DNA of 64,000 nt from Trogon surrucura (taxonomy: Eukaryota > Chordata > Aves > Trogoniformes > Trogonidae): the NCBI GenBank assembly GCA_020746105.1, contig CM036629.1:689501-753500 (forward strand), given 5' to 3'. Numbering within the stretch: position 1 is the first letter of the stretch; every line of letters begins with the position of its first letter. Positions 45,261 through 57,890 of the stretch are shown here, piece by piece. Below the pieces are notes generated by a model. The model did not search any database, was not told the origin of the DNA, and was given only the letters and a program-made list of their open reading frames with translations. The translations under genes were made by a program, and so were the position numbers.

Positions 45261-47435
45261 ACACTTTAGTGTACGTGATAGTGATATCCACGTGAGCCGA
45301 TGCAAGGGCATGTGGAAAAATGCATTTAACGTGTAAGCTTGGCGAGGGTGCAAGGCTGGCAGAGCGAGCTTCACACCCGTGAGATTTAACAGTCAAGTTT
45401 CTGTCATGGTGGCCGAGAGCTGAATTTTTGACCAGTAAAGAGCAAAAGTCTGTATTGCCAACAGACGTGGTATTTTCTCTTCGCTGCCAATGTCCCTGAG
45501 AAACAGCACTAAGATTGAGGACTTTTTAGAGTCAACAAATATTGGTTTGGAGACACTTTAAAATAATAATAATAACAAAATTATCCTAGCTGAATTTCTG
45601 ACAGTTTATGTAGTAGATTTATGGGACCAAAAGCTACATTACACTGAATATACATTCAAATACGAAAAATCATTGAACTATAATATTCAAAATACGTGAA
45701 ATCAAATCTAAAGAACCACCTCAATTATCTTCGTGAAGACTATACAGACACCTGCATTTCTGCGAATGACACATGTGCAGTTTAAAAAAAAAAAAAGAGA
45801 AAAGCTGGAAGGGAAAGTGGGATGTATGGCATACTCTGGAACAAAGGAAACAGAGATGTAGTTACTGCAAAAAAAAATTAATATATATTTATCAAATCAA
45901 GCCTAGAGTCCATCATTACGAAACACTGAGCTAACTTAAAAACTCTCTGCTCTAAGATAAACCTCTCCCTGCCCAAGGGGCAGCAGATCCTCCCCAGAGC
46001 TGGGGTTGACCAGAGCTTCAGGACACGCAGCCGCCGAACAAATAAAGCTCCGTTATTTTGGGGCCAAAAGCAGCACCTGCAAACATCGTTAGTTTTCTTA
46101 ATTCAGGCCTTCCGTCCATTAAAAAACAAACAGACAGACAAACAAACAAACCCGACGAAAAACCAACACGGGCAGGATTCACCTCAGGAGATGAAATGAC
46201 TGAAGATTATCCCGCAGCAGAACAACAAACCTCCTACAACGCGCAGAAGTTAAAGGAAACCTCCTGCCCCACAACACAGTTTAGTACAAAGGACAAACAT
46301 GAGAGAGGACCCACCAATCTTTTTTTATTTTTTTTTAAATGTATATAGGCAACTGAATCAATCCGGGCCATTTCTTAGGTAGATTCTTGGGTTTTGCTAC
46401 CGACAGGTTTACAGATGTTTATAGCAGCGTCCTTTTACCGTGACACTGTGCTCAGAGAGAAGCGAGGGGCACGCTTCAGCACGGGAAGGAATTTAATGTT
46501 CCCACAGTTATGGCTTCCTGGGACCAAATATTCTGACAAATGAGCAGCTCGGATCTGGGCCGGTGGGATGAACTTCAATTCCCTCAAGATCGTAGCCCTT
46601 CCAGTCATCACTCGACACCTGGGTAAGACGAGTCAAAGCAACGCGCCCGACGTGCTTTGACGAACGGCGGTGAGCAAGATCAGAGGGAAAACTCTGCTGA
46701 GACCTTGGTGGCCTCTCTCCGTCCTTCTGCCCAAAGAAACCGTGCTGAGGCAACGAACGAATTCACAAGCTCATTCCCACGGACTGGGGAAAGGAAAAAT
46801 TCCCTCATTTACTCATTCTGTGGCCAAAATCACTCTGTCTCCCAAATATCTCTTTAGAAAAATAAAATTAAAAAAGAGGAAAAAAAAAAAGCTAAGTATT
46901 GTTCCGTTAAATTCAGGGATGGGTTAAAATGGAAACTAACAAAAAAAACACCCAAACAAATCAAAACCTATAGAATTTTGGTTATGGAGATTTCAAGGGT
47001 CTCTTCCTCCCAATGTCCTACCCATGTCCAGAACAACAATCCTCTAATCCCTGGGAGGGTTCCTCTCTTTTCATCAGAGACGTGACGCTGGGGCAGCTGG
47101 GAAGAGGAGAGCATCAGCCTGACCTGGGCCAGGTTAGTCCCAGCAGTCACAGACAACTCAAAAAAAGTCTTTGAGCAAGAAAATGCTGTTTTTCTTTAAA
47201 TAGTATGATTCTTTCCGAGCACGTGTATGCAGGTCATCTCCTTCCCCCAAACCAACCCAAAAAGTGAAGGTATTTGTTGTGAAGAAAGGCAGCTACGATT
47301 AAAAAGACCAAAACCCTGGGGAAAAAAAAAAATCAAGCCGAAAGCACAAAATAAAATAGCTAATCAGGGGAGCTGGGCCAAGGGAAGACAAAGCAATGCA
47401 CTTAACCCACCTGGAGAGCAAAACAGGCCGTCCAG
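45261..47435. other. Intergenic DNA, no gene recognised
   Basis: AT-rich to moderate single-copy DNA. A short (ACAG/ACAA)n run lies at 46126-46151, with A-runs at about 45783-45795 and 46879-46890. Confidence 0.5.
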
Positions 47436-47439
47436 CCCC

Positions 47440-47605
47440 ACGGGCCAAGCGCCGGGAGGGAAATCCGCTCGGGCGCGTGTGGCTGGAGAGGGTCTGGCGG
47501 CCGCGCCGAGCGCTCCGCGTCTGCCCACGGCCCCGTCGCGCGGCGAGATCGGCTGCCGGAGCGCGGTGGGGAGGGGGGACGAGCTGGTAGGTGGTGGGGG
47601 AATCT
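47440..47605. other. CpG-rich block
   Basis: GC-rich island (for example ccgcgccgagcgctccgcgt at about 47501) running into G-rich sequence (about 47565-47600), then into AT-rich DNA. It resembles a small CpG island and is the left edge of the regulatory-looking 47.4-51.1 kb region. Confidence 0.5.
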
Positions 47606-47768
47606 GGCTGGCTGGGAAGGACGGCTCCGAGTTCTTTATTTCTTACATATACATTTATTTATTTAATTATTTATTTTAAGCTACGTACATAGAATGAAAA
47701 AAAAAACCCCTCCGTTTATTCCTTTTGGGTCATATGAGGGAGCCACTGGCAAAGATTATATATAAGGC

Positions 47769-47823
47769 AAGAGAAGGAGAGGGAGAAAGAGAGGGAGGGA
47801 GGGGAGGGAAGGAGGGAGAGAAG
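47769..47823 (+). other. Homopurine tract containing canonical G-quadruplex
   Basis: 55-bp unbroken A/G run. Positions 47793-47808 read GGGAGGGAGGGGAGGG: four G-runs with single-A loops, the most favourable loop length for a parallel G-quadruplex. It lies about 85 bp upstream of an RFX X-box-like site. Confidence 0.85.
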
Positions 47824-47829
47824 CAAAAG

Positions 47830-47965
47830 GCTTTCTATTATTCGGGACACTGGTGATGCACACTGAGGCAGTTGGAAGATTAAATTAAGTATTATATCTG
47901 CTGACCCCATTGCCATGGTTACCGGACAGCGGAAAATATTAATCAAGTCAAGCCTTTTCGGCTGA
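47830..47965. promoter_or_regulatory. Candidate conserved non-coding element with X-box-like site
   Basis: Unique sequence with gatgcacactgaggcag (about 47853), agattaaattaagtattata (about 47878), an RFX X-box-like palindrome attgccatggttac at 47909-47922, and aaaatattaatcaagtcaag (about 47933). Non-coding. The X-box consensus (GTNRCC-N-RGYAAC type) is matched on the minus strand as gtaaccatggcaat. Confidence 0.45.
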
Positions 47966-48109
47966 ACATACCAGGAAAAAAAAAATAAAACACAAAACCC
48001 CACACTAAACATAAATATATATGTACATATTCGCTGCTCTGCCGCGCTAATGTGGAGTGCCAGCAACCAAACCACCTGATATCATCCAGATAAACAAATT
48101 TAAAATACC

Positions 48110-48425
48110 CTTGCCGGATGAGAAGGCTGACGTCACCGTGGCGAGCGCAGCACAGGGAATGGGGGCTGCGGCGTGTTCGCTCCCCCTCCGGTCGGTTAAA
48201 AGGGGAATTTGAATAAGGAACGGCGACGCCTCACCGGGTGCCTGAGCTGGGGGTAGTTAGGGCTCTCTTGCACCATCGCCCAGTGCCGCACCGGGGGAGG
48301 CAGGGCTTGGGGAACCCCACCGGGCACTGGCCCCAGCATCGGCAGCGGCGAGCCCAACCCCGCGGGCAGCCCACGCCTCCTGCGGGAAATTAAAACCATT
48401 CCCACCAACTCCGAGTTCACCTTCG
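48110..48425. other. GC-rich block with CRE-like tgacgtca
   Basis: Contains ggctgacgtcaccgtggcga (about 48126), which includes a perfect cAMP-response-element palindrome (tgacgtca), followed by GC-rich DNA to about 48380. CRE in a GC-rich setting is typical of promoters or active enhancers, but I see no start-site architecture or supported first exon. Confidence 0.4.
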
Positions 48426-49600
48426 CACTAGAATTAGCGCTCGGAGCAAACCTGGATGCGCGCGTCGGGAAGAATTCTTTGTTGTAAATGCCGTGTTACG
48501 TGACCCGCGGGTCTCTGTCTTCCTGCGAGCGCGGCACAGACCCTGATTGCTGGTAGGTGCACAGCACGGTCGCACTGAAAGACAATATTCAGGTATCTAA
48601 GGCGATAGAGAACAGACATGGCCGAGCTGGAAGGAGAATGCGACCGTGTCGTCACGCAGCGTATCGCAAATTGTGATAAACACGTCTGCATCTGCAGCCC
48701 CGCTCAGCCCTCAGCACCCGGGATGGACCTGAGAAGGAGATCTGCAAGGAACCTCTCCAGCTTTTGAGAGGGGAAAAATGCAACCAAACACAAAGAACCA
48801 GTCAATAATAATCATAACGCTGATATTAACCTTCTATCATTTTTTTAACTCTAAGCTTAAACCAGACAACGGGGATAACGCCACACATTAACCCGCCCCT
48901 TTGCATGCAGTAAATCATTGGCACAGCTAAAAAGAGAATCTAAACCCCTCATTCTCTGCTTTAGCTACCTACTCAAAAGAAGACGCCCATACGAAGAGAG
49001 TATTTTCTCCCAGCCGATACGTCCAAACTTGCTTTGCTGCCAGCTACCGTATTTATTTTACAGGTCAGTTTTATGCAGCTGCTCCTGACTTGTGCCATTT
49101 TTTCCTAAAGTTCTCCAAACAGGCAGAACACCGGGGTGGCAACTGCGCATCCTTCGCTCCGCATACTGATAGAGAAAAGATACTGCGACAAATCGAAAAA
49201 TGAAGAAATAGTAAGTCGCCAGACCCAAGCATTTTAAAGGAATTTGAGGTGGAAGCAATTAATAAACATGCTTTATGACGGCTTCTGACGGAGCAGTGTA
49301 CAGAGCATCTAGTGGGTCAGCTCCAACGACAATTACACTCGAATGATGAAACATTTGGGTAAGGCTGATGCAACAGCACAAACCAGCTATTTCACAGGAA
49401 AATTGTGCATCCTGAATCTTCCAATGGTTTGGGGTATGTCAACAATTACAAAAAAAAAAAAGTGGTCTGATGAGAGTAGTGGTTAACAAGCAACTCCTAC
49501 AGCCTTGTTTGTCCCCCTTGGTACCACGTGTAAAAGAAAAAAAAATAAGAATCCACAAAGCAAATGGCCCAGAGCCAAGGGCTGGCAGCGAGGTGACCCA
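48426..49600. other. Intergenic DNA, no gene recognised
   Basis: Mixed sequence. AT-rich pieces near 48790-48960 may be regulatory, but nothing specific is identified. Confidence 0.45.
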
Positions 49601-49601
49601 C

Positions 49602-49621
49602 GGGGGTAGGGGGGGACGGGG
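49602..49621 (+). other. G-rich tract, putative G-quadruplex
   Basis: gggggtagggggggacgggg: three long G-runs, the middle one (7 G) long enough to split into two, so four G3 stacks are possible. It lies in a CpG-rich interval (about 49560-49860). Confidence 0.6.
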
Positions 49622-49879
49622 CAGAGACCCCACGAAGGAACACGCATCCTGCGGTGGCGTGTGCCTGGAATCCGGGGCAGAAACGCGAACGCTCGCTGCG
49701 ACCGCCCCGCTCACACCAAGAAACGCTCCACGAAAACCCCGAGCCCGCCCGGCACAGGCCAGACCCACCGGCAGAGAGATGAAGCCCCCCAAGTCCGAGT
49801 GACACCCCTCAGCCAGGGAGGGACCCACAGACCTCGCAGGCAGCCTTGCACCGGCGCCCTCAGAACGTGGTGGATTGGG

Positions 49880-50300
49880 ATCGCAAATACAATCATGCAC
49901 CTAAAACATTTTATAGATTATACAAAACAACTGGTCCGTTTCATTTACAGCTCTGTAAAGACAGGGCCAAACTTACTGAAGGCATAAACAAGTACATCTA
50001 TTTCATTTTTAAGATGTTAATGAAGAATGAGATTGTTATTTGTTCTTGGTCTATTTTGTGATTTTAGCCAATAGTTCTAGCGATAATTATCAACTGTTTA
50101 TATTTAGATAAAAGCGGTCCATATGGCAACAGCAGAACAATCTGATGTTTAGATCCTCAGCTACATGTTTTCTATAAATAATGATTGAATAACTGTAACA
50201 AATTATTTCATCAGTCTAAAAGCAGATACCAATATATAACAACTAAGAAAGCCATTTACTCATTATCTGCAAATAATAAATATCTTCCCAAGTACATTTA
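49880..50300. promoter_or_regulatory. Candidate conserved non-coding element (enhancer-like)
   Basis: Long AT-rich but high-complexity block. It has aatcatgcacctaaaacatt (about 49891), taatgaagaatgagattg (about 50018), agcgataattatcaactgtt (about 50079), gcggtccatatggcaacagc (about 50115), and ataaataatgattgaataac (about 50175). Multiple homeodomain cores, no repeat, no frame. One of the strongest enhancer-like stretches by eye. Confidence 0.42.
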
Positions 50301-50899
50301 ACACTTAGGAAAATGCAAAAATATAAACCCACAGATGTTAACCCATGAACATTTACGTGAACATACCTTAAAATTCACTTCTTAATTTCCCATAAACACA
50401 CACAATGTATCAGATGGGTTCTTGTGATAATTAAAGGACCTGCCTAATTCTGCACACATAAATGCTTGCTGTTATTCGATACGTTCCTGTCTGAATCTTA
50501 CCCAGATATCATTCCTATTCAAATCGTCCTGGCAAATTTTCGGATTCTGAGCCTTACGCACGCCCCTCCAGAGAGGGATCTCCTTCTCGACTTGGGGGAG
50601 TTTGGAAAATATTCACAACGATCAGACTAATACCACTCCCAACATCAGAGCACCCTCGCACGCTCCCGCCGGAGAGAAAGGCTTCAGCAAAAGCCTTCAC
50701 AGGATTTTCGGTCCCAGTACCCTGAATCAGGATTTCCAGCCCTCCTCCTCCTCCTTTCACAAAGGAACAAGCCCAAAACCCGTCGGGGCCGGGCAGCAGC
50801 GTGGGCAGCCCTGCCCGACGGGGAAAATGATCGCGGCACAATGGCCGGCACGGACGGCTTAGGGCAGCTGTGTCATATAAATTGTCAGCAATGACCATA

Positions 50900-51070
50900 A
50901 GCACTCAGAGAAACAATTTAATTCCTCACTCCCGCCATCACGGGCTGATATATTCTTTCAAGGTCATTACCCAAGGCTAGGAGGGTCGCGTGATTAACGA
51001 GTGACATGTCCAATGAGGGCGGCTGTGCCTGAGCAGGCCTTATATTAATTAGACAGAAGCGCTGAAAAAT
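50900..51070. promoter_or_regulatory. Candidate conserved non-coding element with nuclear-receptor site
   Basis: Contains a perfect TCAAGGTCA (50958-50966), the extended monomeric site used by NR5A/ERR-type orphan nuclear receptors, and gcgtgattaacgagtgacat (about 50988) and tatattaattagacagaag (about 51041). Non-coding. Binding is inference from the motif. Confidence 0.4.
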
Positions 51071-54000
51071 AAACGGTGCCAAACTCCAACCTCCGTGGCT
51101 GCTGCCCCTCCCCAAGCTCCCCATCCTGCTCCTTCCCCACAACGGCCACTTCGCTGCAGAAATTCCCAGGTCGGGCATGCTCAGGATGCTTCTTTTCTGG
51201 GTTTAATGCCTTGGGCTCTTGCCCCAACTTTCCCCTGAATCTCCGTTTCATGCTTTTCTTCCTCCTTCCCATAACTCACTGACTTATGCCGCATGGAAGC
51301 ACAAGTGACTGCTATTCACAATTAATTGTGCATCTCAAGAGCAAATTCAAAAAAAAAAGGAAGAAGAAAAAAAGTCCCAGGGCTTACAGGTTTGTGCCAG
51401 GCATTGAAATAGGCCTCAAGCAAACACTAGAATGTACACCAAAACCTTGAGCAAGCTAATCCTGCCTTCCCCCCAAATTCTTCACAACAGTTTTGCAAGT
51501 GGAATGTTTTTGTAAAAACTAAAAGCCGTTCTCCTGCCCTAGGTGCCAGGCAGGCATCCCTGAACACGCCTCTTGCCTCTCCACACAGAAAAAAATTAAA
51601 AATCCCATTGATGACATTTCAGATACTTTCATCAGTCAGAGAGCAGACTCCTTGTGACCAGCCAGCAGAACAGACCATCACCTCTAAACAGCAAAGACAA
51701 CCAAAAGAAGCCCCAAACCCTGAGACCGGGGTGGCTGCTGCTAGCGATGCCCGCGATGAGACTCGGGCACCACAAAACGCTGGTTCAGGTCATCAACAGG
51801 TGAAACCCAACCACCCCTCTTCACCGGTGCCACTCTGAAGGGGTACAGAGGGAATAACCACACACTGCGGCTCCTGCAAACCCTGAGGGCGTCAATACAC
51901 GTTTTTAGAGTGTGAGCACACGTGTACATGTGAGGCTGAGGCACGGTAACCAAATACTAACACTAATCCTTTCCCAAAGTCCGTTCAACTGCACCAGACC
52001 GAACAGGAGCAAGCACTCAGCCTCAGCCCCAGCTGAGCCATCCCCAAAACGTGCAGGGGAGTCTGAGCACCCCAGGCCCTCTCAGTTTGTTATTTTTATT
52101 CTATAATTTTAATTTTTTTCTGAGTAAAACAACAGCTGACCACGGAGAGACCCCAGCTCTGCTCCATGTGCCTGTGCTGCCAAGCTCCTTCCGGCTGCCA
52201 TCTCTTCCTCAGCTCTGCTGCTGACTGCTCATGTCCCTCCCTGCTGCAGCTGCCACAGCACCAGGCAGCCTCGCTTCTTGGCGCTTACATGTTTTCTGTA
52301 ATAAAGGAAATAAAGCCATTCGGAACATTTATCACGCTTCTCTCAGGTTTTTAGACATTCCACAAAGACAGACAAATATTATTTCCCATTATAGAAGGAG
52401 AAATAGCCAACTGAAGATTAACTGACTCGCAAGGATAAGCAAATAACAAACAATGTTAACAACAATAAATTAAAGGCGCACAGCTAAGCAGCTATATAAA
52501 CTTTATATTTAAGAAATAAAGGCCCCTCTGACGGCTGTGCTGTGACCCAACTGCTCTACTGTGACGCCCCTCCGAGGAAACGCCGTAAATAGTGCGGCTA
52601 CCCGCACAGCCCGCAACCCTCCCGATCCCACTCCTTCGGTTTACGCCACGTTTTATAATCCTGCTTATTCTCAGGGCAAACTAGGGTGAATTCCTGCCAT
52701 TTTGCTCCCCTGGCGGGGTGTCCCGCCAGCTCCTTTCCCACCCACCGTTTCGCAGGGTTTCACCGCTCGCCAGCCACGCGCTCGTGCTTCTGCGCGGTCA
52801 CGGCGCTCCCGCCTCGGCCTCACTTGTTTGTGAGCAATAACCGGGCTCCCGAGGACCCGCGAGAAGGTCAGACTTTCTAAAGCTGCAATCCACCCTCTGA
52901 TTAATGCGCCCGCGACATGCAGTCCTGTCCATGCCGGCCTCCACCGGTCCGGGGATATCAAGCCCGTCGTGCCGCGCTGACCTGATTTGATGCTATTAAG
53001 CCAAGAGAGATGCACTGTCAGCAAAGATGCAGCTCAGGACTATCTGTACTTATTATTTGGAGAAAATGTCTTTGGACACCACCTCAGTCTCAGATTTCCC
53101 CACAAAAACCTGGAAATCACTCTGCGCACTCGAGACTGCAGCCCATTAAAGCATGCTTGGTGTATCTGCTCAAACAGAAAGAGGGACAACTGCTCCATTT
53201 TCACCACGTTCGGGTGCTGCTCACAGGCCTGGCTGATGTTTATGAGAGAGTACAAAAGTATTTTAAACAAAGACAACGTACTCAGCCTCTGCCTGAGCAA
53301 GAAGGTCCTAATTCTCCAAGATTCTCAACACTCCCAGTTTCAAATGACCAAAATGAAGGCACCTCCAAAATTACATTCAAGTGTCCTTTGATATCCAACT
53401 GTTTGTTCAGCCCCTAATATTCTGATGCCTTCCAACCGCTCAGGTGAAGTCCTAGAAACCACGACACCCTCCTGTATTTCACCTCACTTCTTTTACTGGA
53501 CACCATCTTCTTGGTCACAGCCAAGTGGTTGGTGATGCAACCACCCGCCCACCTCACAGTGAAGCTCGGGACCGCAGATGGGACGCAGATGAAGTTGTCC
53601 ACGTGCTATGACGAGCTCAAATCTCTCTGACATCCACCTATGTTCTCTGGATGGGGGCAACTGCCCACCATACACACACCTCGGGGGTGATCTTCACCCA
53701 GCAGACTCCTCACGCGTTCCCGAGGCTCCACCCATCATGTCAGCAGGTTCTCGCCGGGAGTGGGAACTCCATGAGCCTCCCCAGCCACAGGTGAAAGAGC
53801 CCTGACCCCACCACCCCATGGTAATGAGCCTTATTAACCCTTCGGCATGTAACTTGCTAATTTCTTCAGAACCTCCCATTTTCTACTTCCAATGTGCTGT
53901 GACAACAAGTAGTCATTAGGAAAAGTTAAACCTGAGCAGCAGCTTCTTTTAGAGTGTCACCGGCATGAACACACTCATGAGCTTTCCTTTATTCTCATTG

Positions 54001-55760
54001 CACAGACTAGAAAGGACAGCAGAAAAAACCCAATCGCAAACTTTTTGTCCAATAACTCCTTCTTAGAGTGTACTATTAAGGGTTCCAAGACAATTTTAAA
54101 ATTACGCTGGAATGTCTGTTGGACAATTAAACAGAAAACCACCAAACACTGGAAGATGGAATTTCGCCAAACAGCTGAATGCTAGTGGGTGAGATGCTAA
54201 TTAGACTTGGAAAGAATTTATTCTTTAATCCAAACCAAGGTTTCAACTTCTTTTCTAGCAAAATAGCAGCTAATTATTTCTAGCAAAATCAGACTGATTT
54301 TCTTCTTCCTTCTGGGGGAAAAAAAAAAAAGTAACAAGAAATTTTTAGATTTAGCACAAAAGGAAGGTTTGTCAGAAGTGGGGAGCAGGTTACAATTGCC
54401 CTAGTAGCACCTTCTCACCAACAAAGAATTCTTTGCCATCATTACACTTCCGTTCTTCCGTGCTAATTCCTTTCACCAATACTTGTAGGCTGCTTGCAGG
54501 CTAGAGGGAGGGTTTTCTGGGTTGCCTCATCCCAATACTCGTGCTGTCAAGCCATAAGCAGCACCGTTAAGGGAGAGTCCCTCCAGCTTCCCAGGTTACC
54601 TGCAAAAACCAACCCAAACCTACCCCTGGCCTGGAGCAGCTGCTCCAGCCACGACCACGGAGCATCACGCCAGCGTCTGCGCACCAGCTACACCCTCAAG
54701 AGCAGGCGGACGAATGGGTGCGTAATTTTAGGAAGGCACAAAATGTTAGAGGATGTGGGAGCGGGAACAGGAGCTCAGTTCTTCAGGGCACCTCTGAAAC
54801 AAGAAGGGGAACAGAGGTGCAAACCAGCCAATGTTATCGTAAGCGAACGTCACGGAGACAGAGTAATACCAGAAGAGATAAACATGCGTGTGCGAGCATG
54901 TGCGCAGGGGCTGGGGGGGGAGGGAAATATGTCCAAAGAGCTGAAGATGAGCAGTCACGGCGAGGCTGCCTAACAGTAAAGAAGTGGGCACCCATCTTCC
55001 AAAAGGCACACGTGAACCTGGGCTCGTTTAAAAGGTTTATGTCAACTATAAATAATTACTGCTATGGAGTGAGAAATAAATGAAATACCTAATCTATCAC
55101 ACATGATAGTAATATAGAGTACATCTCAGGGCTAAATAATAACTACCAATAAGCCGGTTTTGTCACAAAAATAAAAACTGTGACCGTTTCCCACTCCCCC
55201 CCTTCCTCCACTCCTGCGGCCTCTGGCTCTGCACTGCTGTTCATCACCTAAGGCAAATGCTCTCTCTCCCTTTCCCTCTCTGTTTCTTGAAAACTCTAAA
55301 CCACAAGGCAGCACGCGAGCAACGCCATAGGTCACGATATCAAAAGCGGGAGCTTTTACAGGTGTCCTCGATAACACAGGCAATAAAAGGCGGCAGCGGC
55401 AGAAGCAGAATCACTGACCTTGTTTGATGCTGCACAGAAAAGGGAGACACAGGCACTGCCATGAGGAGCGAGACGCGCCACGTAAACAGGCTGGGCTTTT
55501 CTGCTTTCCTACGCTAAATCTTTCAAAAGTCATTTCAGCAGTTAACGCAGGCAAAGGAAAAAAAAAAAAAGATGAGGCTGCTAACGACACCAAACGTGGC
55601 CAAACGAGACAGTTCTTAGCAATGCCGTTCGATCGCCAGCCCCACTCACGACCCGTGTTTCCCCGTGAGAGCGGAGCTCAAAGGGCACAAACACCGACGC
55701 TTCGCCCCGGGACACCAGCAGCCCTGGCCGGTCACGGGCGGCACCTCCCTGCCACAGCAC
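51071..55760. other. Intergenic DNA, no gene recognised
   Basis: About 4.7 kb of mixed sequence. The plus-strand frame 53010-53417 (135 codons) overlaps another of 134 codons in a second register and matches no family. A GC-rich patch lies at about 52690-52970. An A-run (about 55558-55571) and G-rich spot (about 54907-54924) are simple sequence. Confidence 0.45.
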
Positions 55761-55774
55761 AGAGGTGGCATGCA

Positions 55775-55818
55775 CACGTGAGCACAGGCGTGAACACACG
55801 TGTGCGTGCACACACGTG
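55775..55818. promoter_or_regulatory. Cluster of three CACGTG E-boxes in degenerate (CA/TG)n
   Basis: Perfect CACGTG palindromes at 55775-55780, 55797-55802 and 55813-55818, within 44 bp, in CpG-containing CA/TG-rich sequence. It could act as bHLH (USF/MYC/CLOCK-type) sites, or simply be a microsatellite in which acacgtgt arises repeatedly. Confidence 0.4.
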
Positions 55819-57620
55819 CTCCCCACTGCAAGATCCCTTTGCAGGCACAAACAGCCAAAGCACACGTTACCCGCCGGGCAGGGCAGCCTCTCCTGATGTA
55901 ATGGACAAGCACGAAGGCTCGCCCCAGCCCTTCACCATGGGGTCTTTCTCTTCCCCCAGAGCGACCACTGGGAATCGTCCTTTACAAATTCTTGGTAATT
56001 CCCTTTAAATAATTCTGGTTTTCCCAGAAACATGCAAACGTTTCCATCACCTCATCCTCCAGTCCTGCATCTCTATGGTTACTGTCCCTGTGAAAACGTG
56101 TACCATGTATGCATGCTACATTAGCCCTACACCCTCTCGATGATACACGGGTTTATGACTTAGAGCTGGTAATACTGTTTGATACTTTCCTATTCTGAAT
56201 TTACTGCGTTTCTGGCCCTTCCTAGGAAGACTCCTCTTCATGTCCATGAACTGCGCTGCCTTGGAAAAACTGGGGTTAAATCCCCCTGGTTTTAGGTAGG
56301 GGTGTGTGTGAATAACGAGGGGCTAGAAAAGAGCCTTCACTGCAGGGCACGGTCTCAGGCAGCTGGACAGAGCCCTGGTGACCCCAGGTCAGGCGTCCTT
56401 TTATTTATGTCAGGCTCCTGGGGGAAGTCTGGGTGACTCTTCTTGCCTCTTGTCCTTTCTCCTAATCAAAGACTTCCATCGTTGCTTTATTTTCTGGAAC
56501 AATTTCCACCATCCTCATGGAGGCCACATTTCCAGGGACACTTCCTTTTTCCCTCTCTGCCACCCAACCCTTAAGTAAGGCTTCAAGACAAGCTCTTTGG
56601 TGACAGCACTGCCTCTGTCCTGCTGGAACATCACCCTCAGGTCTCGTCTTAATTTTTCAGACTTCCTCTCCTCAAACGCCGACATCAGCGTGGCTCTAGG
56701 ATGACTAATGGTGAAAACAGAGCAAACTATTCCAAAGATCTACGCGTGCTAAGCAACACGTGCACTATGTGTGGGCGAACATACGTGATCCACAGACGCA
56801 GCGCAGAGACCACACAAGCTCGCTGCACAGCCCCAACGCACAGAGCTCACCCACGCACGGAGCAACTCCACCCGCGCACACGGCAGTCCTGTATGTGAAC
56901 GATTCAGAACGGGTTTGGATTCATTTATCAGGTGCCTGCGTGCCCAAGATCCACAGACGTGTCCCCTGCAAAGCCCTGCGAGCGAAGGCGGGATCGCCGT
57001 TTGAACGGTGGCTTTTCAGCATCGGCATCATCACAAGCAATATTCTCCGGCGTGACACAAAGCAAAGGCCAATGTGAATCAGAGATGCCAGAAAGGAAAG
57101 AATCCTCCCCTCCCGTTTCAGCCCTTCCCTCCCAGTAATATCCAGTTGCTGTACATTTAGGAAGGGCATATTTAGCAATATCACCGGACACTGCCAGGTA
57201 GGCAGCTCACGCTGAAAGCTGACTCTCACGCTATTTTTAACGTGCCCCCCGTGCATCAGGGGACTATTTACATTACATCTATTTAAGTGCGTGTGAGTTT
57301 ACGTGTTAATGCCTGCTCACATACAGGAGAAAAAAAATACACAGCACGGTTAGTCAAACACATGTAAATACAGACAGAGCCCTATTTACTTGGCAGACCA
57401 CACAAAGGCTAAGAAATGAAAAATGCACTCACGCCCTCTGACACCCTGGTCGAGTGCACGCGCGAGAGCTCTCGTGGTAGGGACTGAAGACTGGCTTCTG
57501 GCTCCCTCTCTCTCTCCCTTTTCTGTTAAGAAGACACTTTGAGCGCGGGGATTGCTCACAATCTGGCTGTGTGATCCACATGCAGGACTTGTAATATGCC
57601 TGCTATTTCCCTCTCTCTCC
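55819..57620. other. Intergenic DNA, no gene recognised
   Basis: Single-copy DNA with no supported features. Confidence 0.5.
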
Positions 57621-57624
57621 CGCT

Positions 57625-57635
57625 CCCCCCCCCCC
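57625..57635 (+). repeat. Poly-C run (C11)
   Basis: Eleven uninterrupted C following (CT)n. G-quadruplex or i-motif potential, and a likely length-error site in assemblies. Confidence 0.85.
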
Positions 57636-57729
57636 ATCAAGCTTCCCCCCACCCCGTCCCTCTTGTTCTCATGTTCAGTGGTTATTTTAGCTTAATGCGG
57701 TGACATCACAGCTCTCTTGGTGAGATAAA

Positions 57730-57890
57730 GCCCGCGCCGTGAATACACACTACGGCTCCACCGACCGCTTCCAAAGGACGGGATTTCGTGGGGTCTGCTC
57801 TCCCCCGCAGCAGAACACGCTGCGCGCCCGTGCGGCTCGGGGCAGGTTTCACCGGGAGCTTGCCCAGCCCCACCACAGCGCCGGGGGGAC
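57730..57890. other. GC-rich block
   Basis: GC-rich stretch with moderate CpG (for example acgctgcgcgcccgtgcggc at about 57818). No gene or promoter architecture recognised. Confidence 0.4.

Noticed and set aside
53010-53417. 135-codon frame with a helical, Gln/Lys-rich middle
   Set aside because: A second frame of similar length overlaps it, the upstream acceptor lacks a pyrimidine tract, and no family is recognised.
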